Below are positions 36,027 through 44,532 of a DNA stretch of 64,000 nucleotides, piece by piece. The DNA comes from Pinibacter sp031553495 (lineage in GTDB: Bacteria; Bacteroidota; Bacteroidia; Chitinophagales; Chitinophagaceae). Numbering within the stretch: the first letter of the stretch is position 1; every line of letters starts with the position of its first letter. The notes below the pieces were generated by a model. The model was not told the DNA's origin, ran no database searches, and saw only the letters and a list, made by a program, of their open reading frames with translations. The position numbers and the translations under genes are program-made. The stretch spans positions 310,001-374,000 of the forward strand of contig JAVBLN010000007.1 of assembly GCA_031553495.1 (NCBI GenBank). The letters run 5' to 3'.

Positions 36027-36557
36027 TCAGTAGTTCGCATAATCTTTATACTCCTTCAACGCGTTGGTTATTTTTTTGTTCCACTTTTCCTGGCCAGCTT
36101 TGTTGCGTGAAAAATTTGATTCGCTGTCGTATTCGTCCTGCATTTGCTGGTGCTCCGTCATAATGCGTTGGTAGATATTGTTCATGTCTTTGCCTGCTGT
36201 TGATTCATTGTATTTGTACTCTTTCATTGCTTTATTCAGCATTCTTGCAAAAAGTTCTGAAATATCAAAATGGCTCTGCTCATGCTGCAGTATGTATTCG
36301 TTTTTAACACGCATCCACGATCTTGATTTATCAAAAACGCAGCTTATTTTAAAATTAACACCATGTGAGCCGTAGCCCATATCCAATTTTATGGAAGTAC
36401 TTGTTAATGCCGCATTTGAAGAATTGACATCTACAGAAGCTTTGAAATCGTTATAGGTTAGTTTTTTATTTGCTTTCCAGGGTATTAAATTATTAGAAGA
36501 TTGCGCTTGCGCAAATGAAGTAGAGAATAACAGTATGAAGAAATAAATCATTTTCAT
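36027..36557 (-). CDS. DUF922 family putative secreted metalloprotease
   Basis: A 176-residue protein with a signal peptide (to about SFAQAQ). DUF922 proteins carry a HExxH-like zinc motif; here it is HEQSHFDI, with the His-Glu-x-x-His spacing, so peptidase activity is plausible but unproven. The opening LIPWKANKKLTYNDFKA is typical of the family. I start at MKMIYFF; an upstream in-frame start would add 41 residues from repeat sequence. Confidence 0.85.
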   Translation of the reverse strand: MKMIYFFILLFSTSFAQAQSSNNLIPWKANKKLTYNDFKASVDVNSSNAALTSTSIKLDMGYGSHGVNFKISCVFDKSRSWMRVKNEYILQHEQSHFDISELFARMLNKAMKEYKYNESTAGKDMNNIYQRIMTEHQQMQDEYDSESNFSRNKAGQEKWNKKITNALKEYKDYANY

Positions 36558-36700
36558 AGTAGAATATTCAAGCGGCAAAAAGAATGCCGAAAGTATTAAA
36601 TAAGTTGAGAGTGGAGAGTGGAGAATTGAGAATGCTTTATACACTAATTGCGTGTGAATACAAAAGCACTCAAAACTCAAAACTCATAACTCATCACTTG

Positions 36701-36780
36701 CTCCATAGCATTACTGCCGTACAAGTGAGTGACACAACGATACTTAATAGTAGCACCGCCGCCGGGTACCCAAAAAAAAT
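36701..36780 (-). repeat. dispersed repeat copy 12, class A, reverse
   Basis: Reverse core 36723-36742 with one change (CGATAC for CGATGC just outside the palindrome). Flanks: CCATAGCATTACTGCCGTAC and CACCGCCGCCGGGTACCC, then an A-run and ATGAATTATTGAATCG words. Left of it (36605-36700) are AACTCAAAACTCATAACTC words shared with the gap at about 52140. The 369-base gap between DUF922 and aminopeptidase P holds no gene. Confidence 0.93.
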
Positions 36781-36926
36781 CAATGAATTATTGAATCGTT
36801 GAGTTACAATTACAGCTTGTTTCCTCATTTTCAAATTCATTTCTCACATTTTCACATTTCCTATTGCCTGATTACTCCCCGCGATATCTTACATTTACAG
36901 ATTCTTTTACTTTTCAATAGAATAAT

Positions 36927-38219
36927 ATGAAATACAAGTCATTAAATCCGGAAATATTTGTACAAAACCGGAAGCGTTTTATCGAAAAAATGGAGAAGAA
37001 CGCGATAGCTATTTTTAATAGCAATGATGAACTGCCGTCGAATGGCGACGCATTGTATGCTTTTAAGCAAAACTCAGATCTGTATTGGCTTACGGGAATT
37101 GTGCAGGAAGACACGATGTTGGTTTTGTATCCCGATAATCCCGATCCTAAATATCGTGAAGTGCTGGTGTTAACAAGACCAAATGAAATGAAAGAAAAAT
37201 GGGACGGACACCGTTTAAGAAGCGAGGAAGGAACCGCCATTTCGGGTATTCAAAAAATCGTTTGGCTCGATGCGCTGGATAGTCTTTTGCAGGGATGGGT
37301 ACACTCGGCAGATACTATTTATTTGAACACAAATGAGAATGACAGGAAAGCTCCCAAATATGTAGGTGTAAGAGATTACAGGTATGCAAAGGAAATGCGC
37401 CTCCGCTATCCCTTGCACAATTATAAGCGTAGCGCGAAAATTTTGAAAGAACTGCGTGGAGTTAAAACTCAGTTTGAAGTGGAAGTGATTAGCGAAGCGA
37501 TCAATATTACCGATAAAGCTTTCAGGCGGGTGTTGGGATTTATAAAACCCGGCGTGTTTGAGTTTGAGATTGAAGCGGAAATAATGCACGAATTTTTGCG
37601 TAACCGCGCCACAGGCGAGGCTTATGGAAGCATTATTGCCAGCGGCGACAGAGCCCGCACTTTACACTATGTAACTAATAACCAGGAATGTAAAGACGGC
37701 GAACTGATACTGATGGATTTTGGAGCTCAATACGGTGGCTATAATGCCGATCTTACACGCACCGTGCCGGTAAACGGAAAATTTACCAGTCGCCAGAAAG
37801 AAGTGTATAACGCATGCCTGGCGCTCCACACATATTGCATAAGTATCTTGAAACCCGGTATTTCGCTAATCGACTATACCGAAAAAGTGGGGGATGAAGC
37901 AAATAAACTGTTCATAAAACTAGGATTGCTTACAGAAGCCGATGTGAAAAATGAAGATCCTGAAAATCGCGCTTTCCGCAAATACCTGTACCACGGCATT
38001 TCGCATCATTTGGGTGTGGATGTGCACGATTTGGGAGCACGCTTAGAGCCATTGCAGGAAGGTATGTTCCTGACTGTGGAACCCGGTATTTATATTGAAG
38101 AAGAGCAAATGGGCATACGCATCGAAAACAATATATGGCTCACTAAAAATGGCAATATAGACCTGATGAAAAATATTCCAATAACAGTTGAAGAAATTGA
38201 AGCGTTGATGAAGAAATAG
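36927..38219 (+). CDS. pepP: aminopeptidase P family protein (M24B)
   Basis: A 430-residue Xaa-Pro aminopeptidase that removes an N-terminal residue before proline, in the cytoplasm. N-terminal creatinase-like domain (about residues 1-165) with SNDELPSNGDALYAFKQNSD; catalytic pita-bread domain after that. The five metal ligands are visible: Asp in LILMDFGAQYGG, Asp in NADLTRTV, His in GISHHLGVDVHD, Glu in LTVEPGIYIE and Glu in GIRIENNIW. Length is that of the PepP group. Confidence 0.95.
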   Translation: MKYKSLNPEIFVQNRKRFIEKMEKNAIAIFNSNDELPSNGDALYAFKQNSDLYWLTGIVQEDTMLVLYPDNPDPKYREVLVLTRPNEMKEKWDGHRLRSEEGTAISGIQKIVWLDALDSLLQGWVHSADTIYLNTNENDRKAPKYVGVRDYRYAKEMRLRYPLHNYKRSAKILKELRGVKTQFEVEVISEAINITDKAFRRVLGFIKPGVFEFEIEAEIMHEFLRNRATGEAYGSIIASGDRARTLHYVTNNQECKDGELILMDFGAQYGGYNADLTRTVPVNGKFTSRQKEVYNACLALHTYCISILKPGISLIDYTEKVGDEANKLFIKLGLLTEADVKNEDPENRAFRKYLYHGISHHLGVDVHDLGARLEPLQEGMFLTVEPGIYIEEEQMGIRIENNIWLTKNGNIDLMKNIPITVEEIEALMKK

Positions 38220-38323
38220 TTGATAGTTGTTGGTTGTTAGCCTTTATATACAGTCCATTATTAATAGAATGCTTGAATATACTGGCCAACAGCCAACAAC
38301 CTCCAACAGCCAACAACAACTTT

Positions 38324-39085
38324 ATGAAACAAATTCCAAATCTTTTCACTTTACTTAACCTGGCATTTGGATGTCTTGCCATTATTGCAACCCTGCAAAA
38401 CGGAATAATTATTACCAGCGATAGTTATGGAACTCAATTGATTGACATGCCGGAAAAGATCTGGTATGCTTCTTTGTTTATTGGACTAGCAGGTGTTGTG
38501 GATTTTTTTGATGGCTTTGTGGCGCGGCTTTTTAAAGCCACATCGGCCATGGGAAAGGAGTTGGATTCATTGGCAGATGTTGTAAGTTTTGGCGTGGCGC
38601 CGGGCATGATATTATACCAGCTTTTGCGGCTAAGTATAGCCCGCGAGCCGGATGGGCTTAATGTTTCGGTAGTTTGGCTGTTACCCGCAATTATAGTGCC
38701 TTGTGCGGCTGCATACAGGCTTGCTAAATTTAATATAGACGATTCCCAGCAATACGGTTTTAAAGGCGTGCCAACACCCGCGGCCGGTATGCTCATCGCC
38801 TCCTTTCCTTTAATATTATGGACTTCAGCCGATATGGGATCTTCGCTTTTACTAAATAAATGGCTGCTGTACGCCGTTATAGCATTGATAAGCTATTTGA
38901 TGGTTTCCAATATACCCATTATGGCGCTTAAGTTTAAGGATTATACGGTTAAAAGTAATATACCAAAGATCCTTCTGGCTGTATTAGCCGTTGTGGCTGC
39001 CATATTCCTGAAATGGCTTGCGGTTCCGGTTATATTTATTCTGTATATCATCTTATCTTTGGCGCTTTCAAAAAAGCAGTCATAA
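38324..39085 (+). CDS. pssA: CDP-diacylglycerol--serine O-phosphatidyltransferase
   Basis: A 253-residue integral membrane enzyme of phosphatidylethanolamine synthesis that joins CDP-diacylglycerol and serine. The CDP-alcohol phosphotransferase motif DG-x2-AR-x8-G-x3-D-x3-D is complete (DGFVARLFKATSAMGKELD, then SLAD). Several hydrophobic segments follow. I start at MKQIPNLFTLLNLAFG, which matches the family; an upstream ATG would add 30 residues read from repeats. The 104-base gap before it contains CCAACAGCCAACAAC words and an inverted GTTGTTGGTTGTT. Confidence 0.94.
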   Translation: MKQIPNLFTLLNLAFGCLAIIATLQNGIIITSDSYGTQLIDMPEKIWYASLFIGLAGVVDFFDGFVARLFKATSAMGKELDSLADVVSFGVAPGMILYQLLRLSIAREPDGLNVSVVWLLPAIIVPCAAAYRLAKFNIDDSQQYGFKGVPTPAAGMLIASFPLILWTSADMGSSLLLNKWLLYAVIALISYLMVSNIPIMALKFKDYTVKSNIPKILLAVLAVVAAIFLKWLAVPVIFILYIILSLALSKKQS

Positions 39086-39114
39086 AATAATTTAAAAACG
39101 AAAATCATAATACA

Positions 39115-39363
39115 ATGACTTTTTCAGTTCAGGTTAAAGTAATGCCGTTAAAAGATTTGCTCGATCCACAGGGTAAAGCGGTAATGGGTGGTCTTGGAAA
39201 TTTAGGGCTAACAGGAATTACGGATGTGCGCATAGGCAAACACATCACGCTACAAATAGAAGCTGCTAACGAAGATGACGCGAAAAAAATAGCGGAAGAT
39301 GCTACAAAAAAATTGCTCGCAAATCCTGTGATGGAATATTTTGAAATAGAGGTAACAAACTAA
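39115..39363 (+). CDS. purS: phosphoribosylformylglycinamidine synthase subunit PurS
   Basis: An 82-residue PurS, the small subunit that with PurL and PurQ makes FGAM in purine synthesis. Features: MTFSVQVKVMPLKDLLDPQGKAV opening, the GLTGITDVRIGKHITLQIE centre, and the ATKKLLANPVMEYFEIEV end. It is 29 bases after pssA and probably shares its transcript. purL and purQ are not in the window. Confidence 0.95.
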   Translation: MTFSVQVKVMPLKDLLDPQGKAVMGGLGNLGLTGITDVRIGKHITLQIEAANEDDAKKIAEDATKKLLANPVMEYFEIEVTN

Positions 39364-39439
39364 TTTGCAATTGTGGAAATGTGAGAAAAGAGGTCGCCGC
39401 TTTTTAATAAAAGCATTGTTTAGTATAATTCTTATTATT

Positions 39440-39512
39440 TTGAGCCGGGCGGCATTGCTACTATGAAGCAGCCGTTGCGTCGCACTCTTCAACTTTTTGT
39501 TCTTTATTGGGC
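39440..39512 (+). repeat. dispersed repeat copy 13, class B, forward
   Basis: Class B: GAGCCGGGCGGCATTGCTAC, TATGAAGCAGCCGTTGCG, TCGCACTCTTCAACTTTTTG. It is flanked by inverted TTGTGGAAATGTGAG and CATTTTCACATTTCC words. It lies between purS and rsmI. Confidence 0.85.
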
Positions 39513-39580
39513 AATTATATAATAGCACTCCGTTCTTGCATTTTCACATTTCCACATTCATTACATTTCCACATTATCCA

Positions 39581-40288
39581 ATGCTTTATCTTGTTCCCAC
39601 GCCATTAGGAAATTTAAAAGATGCTACTTTCCGCTCCATCGAAGTGTTGCAAAGTGTAGATCTCATTTTGTGCGAAGACACGAGAACTTCCTCAGTTTTT
39701 TTAAATCACTATAATATTCAAAAACCACTAACGCCCTATCACCAGCATAATGAGCATAAGGTGTTGCAGCATTTAGTAGATCAGCTAAAGCAAGGAAAAA
39801 CTATGGCTGTAATTACAGATGCGGGAACACCCGGCATTTCCGATCCTGCTTTTTTGCTGATACGAGAATGTGTGCGTAATGATATAAAAGTAGAATGCCT
39901 TCCCGGAGCCACAGCTTTTGTACCCGCTTTGGTAAATAGCGGACTGCCTATTAATCGTTTTACTTTCGAAGGTTTTTTACCTTTAAAAAAAGGCCGGCAA
40001 ACTTTATTGAAACAATTGGCCTTGGAAGAAAGAACAATGGTATTTTACGAATCGCCCATGCGTTTGGTAAAAACACTTGAGGAGTTTGTAACGTACTTTG
40101 GAGCAGAACGCCCATGCTGTGTGTGCCGTGAACTCACCAAAATGTTTGAAGAAAATAAACGTGGCAGCTTGCAGGAAGTATGCGATTACTATAAGCAAAA
40201 AACTGTAAAAGGAGAAATAGTTATTGTAGTGGGGCCGGTGGAAAGTGGGGAGAGATCAAAATTGCTGGTTGCCGGTAGCCAGTGTTAG
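39581..40288 (+). CDS. rsmI: 16S rRNA (cytidine1402-2'-O)-methyltransferase
   Basis: A 235-residue SAM-dependent methyltransferase of the tetrapyrrole-methylase fold, which modifies C1402 in the ribosomal decoding centre. Motifs: VPTPLGNLKDATFRSIEVL, LCEDTRTSS, AVITDAGTPGISDPAF, LPGATAFVPALVNSGLP and FYESPMRLVKTL. I start at MLYLVPTPLG; the upstream frame is repeat. The last ~12 residues (SKLLVAGSQC) are read from GCTGGTTGCCGGTAGCCAG, a word found in other gaps, so the tail seems to be repeat-derived. Confidence 0.94.
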   Translation: MLYLVPTPLGNLKDATFRSIEVLQSVDLILCEDTRTSSVFLNHYNIQKPLTPYHQHNEHKVLQHLVDQLKQGKTMAVITDAGTPGISDPAFLLIRECVRNDIKVECLPGATAFVPALVNSGLPINRFTFEGFLPLKKGRQTLLKQLALEERTMVFYESPMRLVKTLEEFVTYFGAERPCCVCRELTKMFEENKRGSLQEVCDYYKQKTVKGEIVIVVGPVESGERSKLLVAGSQC

Positions 40289-40370
40289 ACAATTTCTTAT
40301 GACATCTGATTTCTGATCTCTGACTTCTAACTTCTTTTTTTACTTTTGATACTGAACTTTATACTAAAAC

Positions 40371-41522
40371 ATGTTTGTTTCCTTATTCAACTGGAGAAGT
40401 TTGCTGGCCTTACTTGCGATCGCTATTATTTTCGGAACGATATTTTATTCCCAATACCTGGCAGCAAAAATTGCTAATGACGAAAAGCAAAAAGTGTTGC
40501 AATGGGTGGAAGCAAGTAAAGCGGTAGTAATGAATCCCGGTATGGATCTTACTCTGCCTAACATGATACGTAACGAGCAAAACGATATACCAATCATTGA
40601 AACAAATGAGAGAGACAGTATCGTTAGTTTTATTAATCTCGATAGTACGAAAGTAGCAGGCGACAGCCTGTACCTGAAAAAAAAGCTGAAGGAATTTAAG
40701 AATGCAAATGAGCCGCTGCTTATAATTCTTAGCCAGGATCCGTTTATTGCCAACAAATATTATTATGGCAATACCAAACTACTGAACGAGGTGATATATT
40801 ATCCGATTATTCAGTTGTGTATAGTAACAATATTTATTGTGCTGATCATAACTACCATCAGTATACGAAACAAATCGACGCAAAACCAGGTGTGGGCCGG
40901 CATGGCTAAAGAAACAGCGCATCAGTTAGGTACGCCCTTGTCTTCATTGCAAGGCTGGATGGAAATGCTGAAAGAAGAAAGTAGTAATAATAGTATAGTG
41001 ATGGAAATGGAGAAAGATCTTGGACGGTTGAAACTGGTGTCGGACAGGTTTGGAAAAATTGGAAGTACGCCAAAGCTGGAATCCAGCAACATTATTAACC
41101 AGGTGTGCGCGATGGTTGATTACATGAAGAAAAGAGCTCCGGAGAAAGTGGATTTTTCTATTGAAACCAATGGTAATGAAGTGGTGAATGCCCTTATATC
41201 GCCACCTCTTTTTGACTGGGTAATTGAAAATTTGTTGAAAAACGCATTGGATGCCATGGAAGGGAAGGGAAAGATTGCTATTGAAGTACAACAGTTGGAA
41301 AACAAGATCCACATTGATATTTCCGATACCGGTAAAGGAATTGCTTCCAAGAATGTTCGTAAAATTTTTAAACCGGGATTTACTACTAAGAAGCGTGGAT
41401 GGGGACTCGGACTGAGTTTATCAAAAAGAATAATTGAACAATATCACAACGGTGAACTGTTTGTAAAAAGCTCCGACCCCGGCAAAGGCACTACATTCCG
41501 GATTGTGTTTAATAAAATTTGA
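40371..41522 (+). CDS. sensor histidine kinase, orphan
   Basis: A 383-residue membrane kinase. Transmembrane segments at about residues 10-28 and 138-162 enclose a ~110-residue periplasmic sensor region of unknown ligand. The H-box is AKETAHQLGTPLSSLQGW; N-box WVIENLLKNALDAM; D-box IDISDTGKGI; G-box GWGLGLSLSKRI. No response regulator is adjacent, so its partner is elsewhere. The H-box form (AHQLGTPLSS) is typical of HPK-type kinases widespread in Bacteroidota. The gap before it has ATCTGATTTCTGATCTCTGA words. Confidence 0.93.
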   Translation: MFVSLFNWRSLLALLAIAIIFGTIFYSQYLAAKIANDEKQKVLQWVEASKAVVMNPGMDLTLPNMIRNEQNDIPIIETNERDSIVSFINLDSTKVAGDSLYLKKKLKEFKNANEPLLIILSQDPFIANKYYYGNTKLLNEVIYYPIIQLCIVTIFIVLIITTISIRNKSTQNQVWAGMAKETAHQLGTPLSSLQGWMEMLKEESSNNSIVMEMEKDLGRLKLVSDRFGKIGSTPKLESSNIINQVCAMVDYMKKRAPEKVDFSIETNGNEVVNALISPPLFDWVIENLLKNALDAMEGKGKIAIEVQQLENKIHIDISDTGKGIASKNVRKIFKPGFTTKKRGWGLGLSLSKRIIEQYHNGELFVKSSDPGKGTTFRIVFNKI

Positions 41523-41602
41523 GATTTGAAATGCTGAAGGAAATGTAGTTTTTTATTACTTACAATGTTGCAGTAAAATGGCAACTTCCTTCAAACCTCT
41601 TT

Positions 41603-42964
41603 CTACTGCATACCGCATTCAATAATGTTTTCCGGAACAGGGTTGCTATTCCATGCATTATGAATAGCCAGGGCGGCGCCGGTTGCAGTGGCTTGCGCCA
41701 CCGAAGCTGAAAACACTTTATATGTTGAAAATGAATTTGCCAACAACTTCATATAAATTTGATTTTTGCTAAAACCGCCATCCACAAAGATCTTAGTAAT
41801 GTTGTGGCTCATGATTAATTCAGTAGAAGCTTTCTGCGCTTTCACAATGTCGATCATTAACTGATGATACGCTTCTACGCTGCTTTCAAAAGTTGCCAGA
41901 TCTCTTTGTGCAAAAACAGAAGATTGCAAATTGTTATTATCAACAGATGTTATTGCAGACGCGTTATGCGCACTTAGTTTCTCAATTATCTGGGGCTGAA
42001 ATGGGATTGCTTTATACTTTTCAGCATTCTCGTTGAAATGAGCTGCGATTCTTTTAACCTGTTGCTCATGTTCGTATCCCGCAAACAAGCGCGATGCTTT
42101 TACAGGTTGTCGTTTGTATGAAAGATAAGCCAGGCAATCGTTTCTTAATTCTTCTTTAGTAAGTGGCGCATCATTGAAAGAATTCATACTGATACACCAA
42201 GTGCCGGTGGAAATTAATACAAATGGTTCCGGAAAGCTTACCAGGTAAGGGATCAGCGCGGCAGAGCTGTCGTGCAATCCTATACCGGCGTTGTATTTTT
42301 TCCCCTGAAAAACCAATTCTGTTACAGTATCCGAAGGCATTAACGGCGCCAGCTTTTTATCAATTTGCTCTTTATATACCCATTCGTGATAATCGTTTTT
42401 TGAAAAATCCCAAAGACCGGTATGGCACCCGATGGAAGTTATATCAGTTGCTACTTTTCCCGTTACTAAAAAGCTCATATACTGCGGCAGATGCAGTGCA
42501 TAGGCCACACGGGCAAACACGTCCGGGTGTTGATGTTTCAAACGATAAAGCTGCATGCCGGAATTGAGATTGCCTAAAACCGGTGAAGCTGTTGACAGGG
42601 AAACCGGTTCCATTCCTCCATATGTATCATAAAATTGCTTGTGCAAAACAGGGTCATAAGGTTTCAGATAATTGTATAAAGGCGTAAGCGGTTTCCCCTC
42701 TTTGTCAATATAAATAAAAGAAGCGCCGTAGGTGGTAAAGTTGATCGCTTTAATATTGAATTCATTGCTCTGCAAAATACCGGATAGTGATTCAAACACA
42801 AAGTTCCGTAGCATTTCAATGTTATCGCAGGGAAAGCCATCCTCATCTCTTATTTCAGGAAATGTTGCAGATCGCTCATATACCGTTTGATAGTTTTCAT
42901 CGAACAGAAATAGTTTCTTATTGGTTTTCCCTATGTCAAATATAGCAATAACAGGAGTATTCAT
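41603..42964 (-). CDS. rhaB: rhamnulokinase (FGGY family carbohydrate kinase)
   Basis: A 453-residue sugar kinase of the FGGY/ASKHA fold. The phosphate-1 motif is FDIGKTNKKLFLFD; the catalytic Asp is in IGLHDSSAALIPYL; the adenosine region includes FVDGGFSKNQIYMKLLAN. The context (isomerase, RhaT and class II aldolase upstream on the same strand) points to L-rhamnulose as substrate: ATP-dependent phosphorylation to rhamnulose-1-phosphate. By sequence alone, fuculose or another ketose would also be possible. The gap of 369 bases before it is filled by two dispersed repeats, which may separate its expression from the rest of the cluster. Confidence 0.87.
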   Translation of the reverse strand: MNTPVIAIFDIGKTNKKLFLFDENYQTVYERSATFPEIRDEDGFPCDNIEMLRNFVFESLSGILQSNEFNIKAINFTTYGASFIYIDKEGKPLTPLYNYLKPYDPVLHKQFYDTYGGMEPVSLSTASPVLGNLNSGMQLYRLKHQHPDVFARVAYALHLPQYMSFLVTGKVATDITSIGCHTGLWDFSKNDYHEWVYKEQIDKKLAPLMPSDTVTELVFQGKKYNAGIGLHDSSAALIPYLVSFPEPFVLISTGTWCISMNSFNDAPLTKEELRNDCLAYLSYKRQPVKASRLFAGYEHEQQVKRIAAHFNENAEKYKAIPFQPQIIEKLSAHNASAITSVDNNNLQSSVFAQRDLATFESSVEAYHQLMIDIVKAQKASTELIMSHNITKIFVDGGFSKNQIYMKLLANSFSTYKVFSASVAQATATGAALAIHNAWNSNPVPENIIECGMQ

Positions 42965-43061
42965 GTTGCGGGTTTGATATCAGGTTGAAATATTTTTATA
43001 TAAAATATAAACTATCGGTAATCATTAAACGAAATTTTGTGATTGCGTAAATTTTACGAAT

Positions 43062-43140
43062 CTTTTTTGGTAGTCAGCGGTAGTACCTTGATTAAGCTTT
43101 TCTTGCGTCGCACTCTTCAACTGTTGTAATTCTTATCATC
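43062..43140 (+). repeat. dispersed repeat copy 14, class B, forward
   Basis: T-run, GGTAGTCAGCGGTAGTACC, TTGATTAAGCTTTTCTTGCG, TCGCACTCTTCAACTGTTG, then TAATTCTTATCATC. It has the class B palindrome and pairs with inverted class A copy 15, 30 bases to the right. Confidence 0.87.
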
Positions 43141-43169
43141 AACTAAAAACCGCTGCTGCAAAATTCAAC

Positions 43170-43326
43170 ATATACTTTACGCAGTACAAATGTATGCATG
43201 AATGCTTTACTTTGCCGAATAGCATTCCAACCGTACAAGTGAGTGACACAACGATGCTCAATAGTAGCAATACCGCCGGTTACACACAAAAAATCTTTGC
43301 ACATTTGTATGCTGTGTAAAGTATAT
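43170..43326 (-). repeat. dispersed repeat copy 15, class A, full length with terminal inverted repeats
   Basis: Best full-length copy, 157 bp. Left end 43170-43198 begins ATATACTTTACGCAGTACAA; right end 43298-43326 finishes with GCTGTGTAAAGTATAT. The two ends pair as an inverted repeat: 11 perfect outer bases, then a mismatch and two 2-base indels over ~29 positions. Exact reverse core at 43237-43256. No open frame is inside. The structure is that of a miniature inverted-repeat element. Flanking bases (TTCAAC on the left, GCAAAC on the right) do not show a clear target duplication. Confidence 0.93.
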
Positions 43327-43333
43327 GCAAACT

Positions 43334-44425
43334 TTATGGCAATTCCGGTTTTAGCGAATTGCCATAACCAACTACCAATACCGAAACTATAATGATCAAT
43401 ATGCCGAGTATAATGGTGAGTTTTGTTTTCTTACTTACTCCGGTCCATTCTTTAAGGATCAATCCCCATGCGTTGGCTATTAAAATAATGAATGCCATGT
43501 GTAGTATCCATGATGATGGACCATTCCCCATTTTGCTTTCGCCCATGCCATAGAAAAAGAATTGCATGAACCATGTAAGGCCTGCCAGCGCTGAGAATAA
43601 ATAATTCTTTAGTAGTGGCGTTTTTTTGTTAATATAATCACCAAAAGTCTTGTTGCGGGCATTCAGCAAAAAGCACCAGATCATGTTCGTAGTAAGTCCG
43701 CCCCACAGCACGGTTACATAAGTAACATTGTTTTGAAATAAGAATTCTCCCTCTCCGGGATTAGCTTGTTTCCAAATGTTATTGGCTATTTCCGCCATTG
43801 GTTTGCCGGCTTCCAGGCCGAAATTAAAACATGCGCTTAGCAATCCTGAAATGATTGCTACAGTAAGGCCTAAGCCAAACTTATACTCCATAGATGCCGC
43901 GGTTTCGGAACCGGAAGCGTTCAGCTCTTTTTCTTTCAGCATACCTGCGCGGCCGCAAAATATAATTCCAATAATACAAATCAAAAGCCCCAACAATACG
44001 GTTTGTCCCCAAGGAGTATTGATGAGCATGTTGAATGTATCTTTGCCGGCCTTCGGAAAAAAGTTGAAATAAATGGAAGGTACCAGCGATCCTAATACCA
44101 TGCAAAGCCCAAGAATAATGCTGCTTCCCAGCGATACGCCCAGGTAGCGAACGCCTAAGCCATACGTAAGGCCGCCAATGCCCCAAAGCACTCCAAACAG
44201 GTATGTGTAAAATATAGTGCTTGCGTCTGCATTTGCAATGATGGAGGCAAAATTGGGTATAGTGATGTAAGCGGCTAGTGGCGGTACTATAAGCCAGGAA
44301 AACAAACCTCCGGCTAACCAATAGCTTTCCCATGCCCAGCCCTTTACTTTTTTGTAAGGAATATAAAAACTACCTGAAGCAAAGCCTCCAATGAAGTGAA
44401 AGATCACGCCTAGTACAACTTGCAT
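43334..44425 (-). CDS. rhaT: L-rhamnose/proton symporter RhaT
   Basis: A 363-residue membrane protein with about ten transmembrane segments of the RhaT/DMT group. Typical features: the N-terminal GVIFHFIGGFASGSFYIPYKKVKGWAWESYW, GVLWGIGGLTYGLGVRYLG and the C-terminal region with FFFYGMGESKMG. It imports L-rhamnose with protons across the inner membrane. Third gene of the rhamnose cluster, 107 bases after the isomerase. Confidence 0.94.
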   Translation of the reverse strand: MQVVLGVIFHFIGGFASGSFYIPYKKVKGWAWESYWLAGGLFSWLIVPPLAAYITIPNFASIIANADASTIFYTYLFGVLWGIGGLTYGLGVRYLGVSLGSSIILGLCMVLGSLVPSIYFNFFPKAGKDTFNMLINTPWGQTVLLGLLICIIGIIFCGRAGMLKEKELNASGSETAASMEYKFGLGLTVAIISGLLSACFNFGLEAGKPMAEIANNIWKQANPGEGEFLFQNNVTYVTVLWGGLTTNMIWCFLLNARNKTFGDYINKKTPLLKNYLFSALAGLTWFMQFFFYGMGESKMGNGPSSWILHMAFIILIANAWGLILKEWTGVSKKTKLTIILGILIIIVSVLVVGYGNSLKPELP

Positions 44426-44532
44426 AGTATATATTTTTTTTCATGTGGCATAAAGCAATCGCAGGTAAAGCATTGCGTACTAACGATGCGCTTTATGATT
44501 TAAAACGGGTATAACAATTTCATTTTATTTTT

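Noticed and set aside
40371..41522. Part of a two-component operon
   Set aside because: No response regulator or receiver domain is adjacent on either side.
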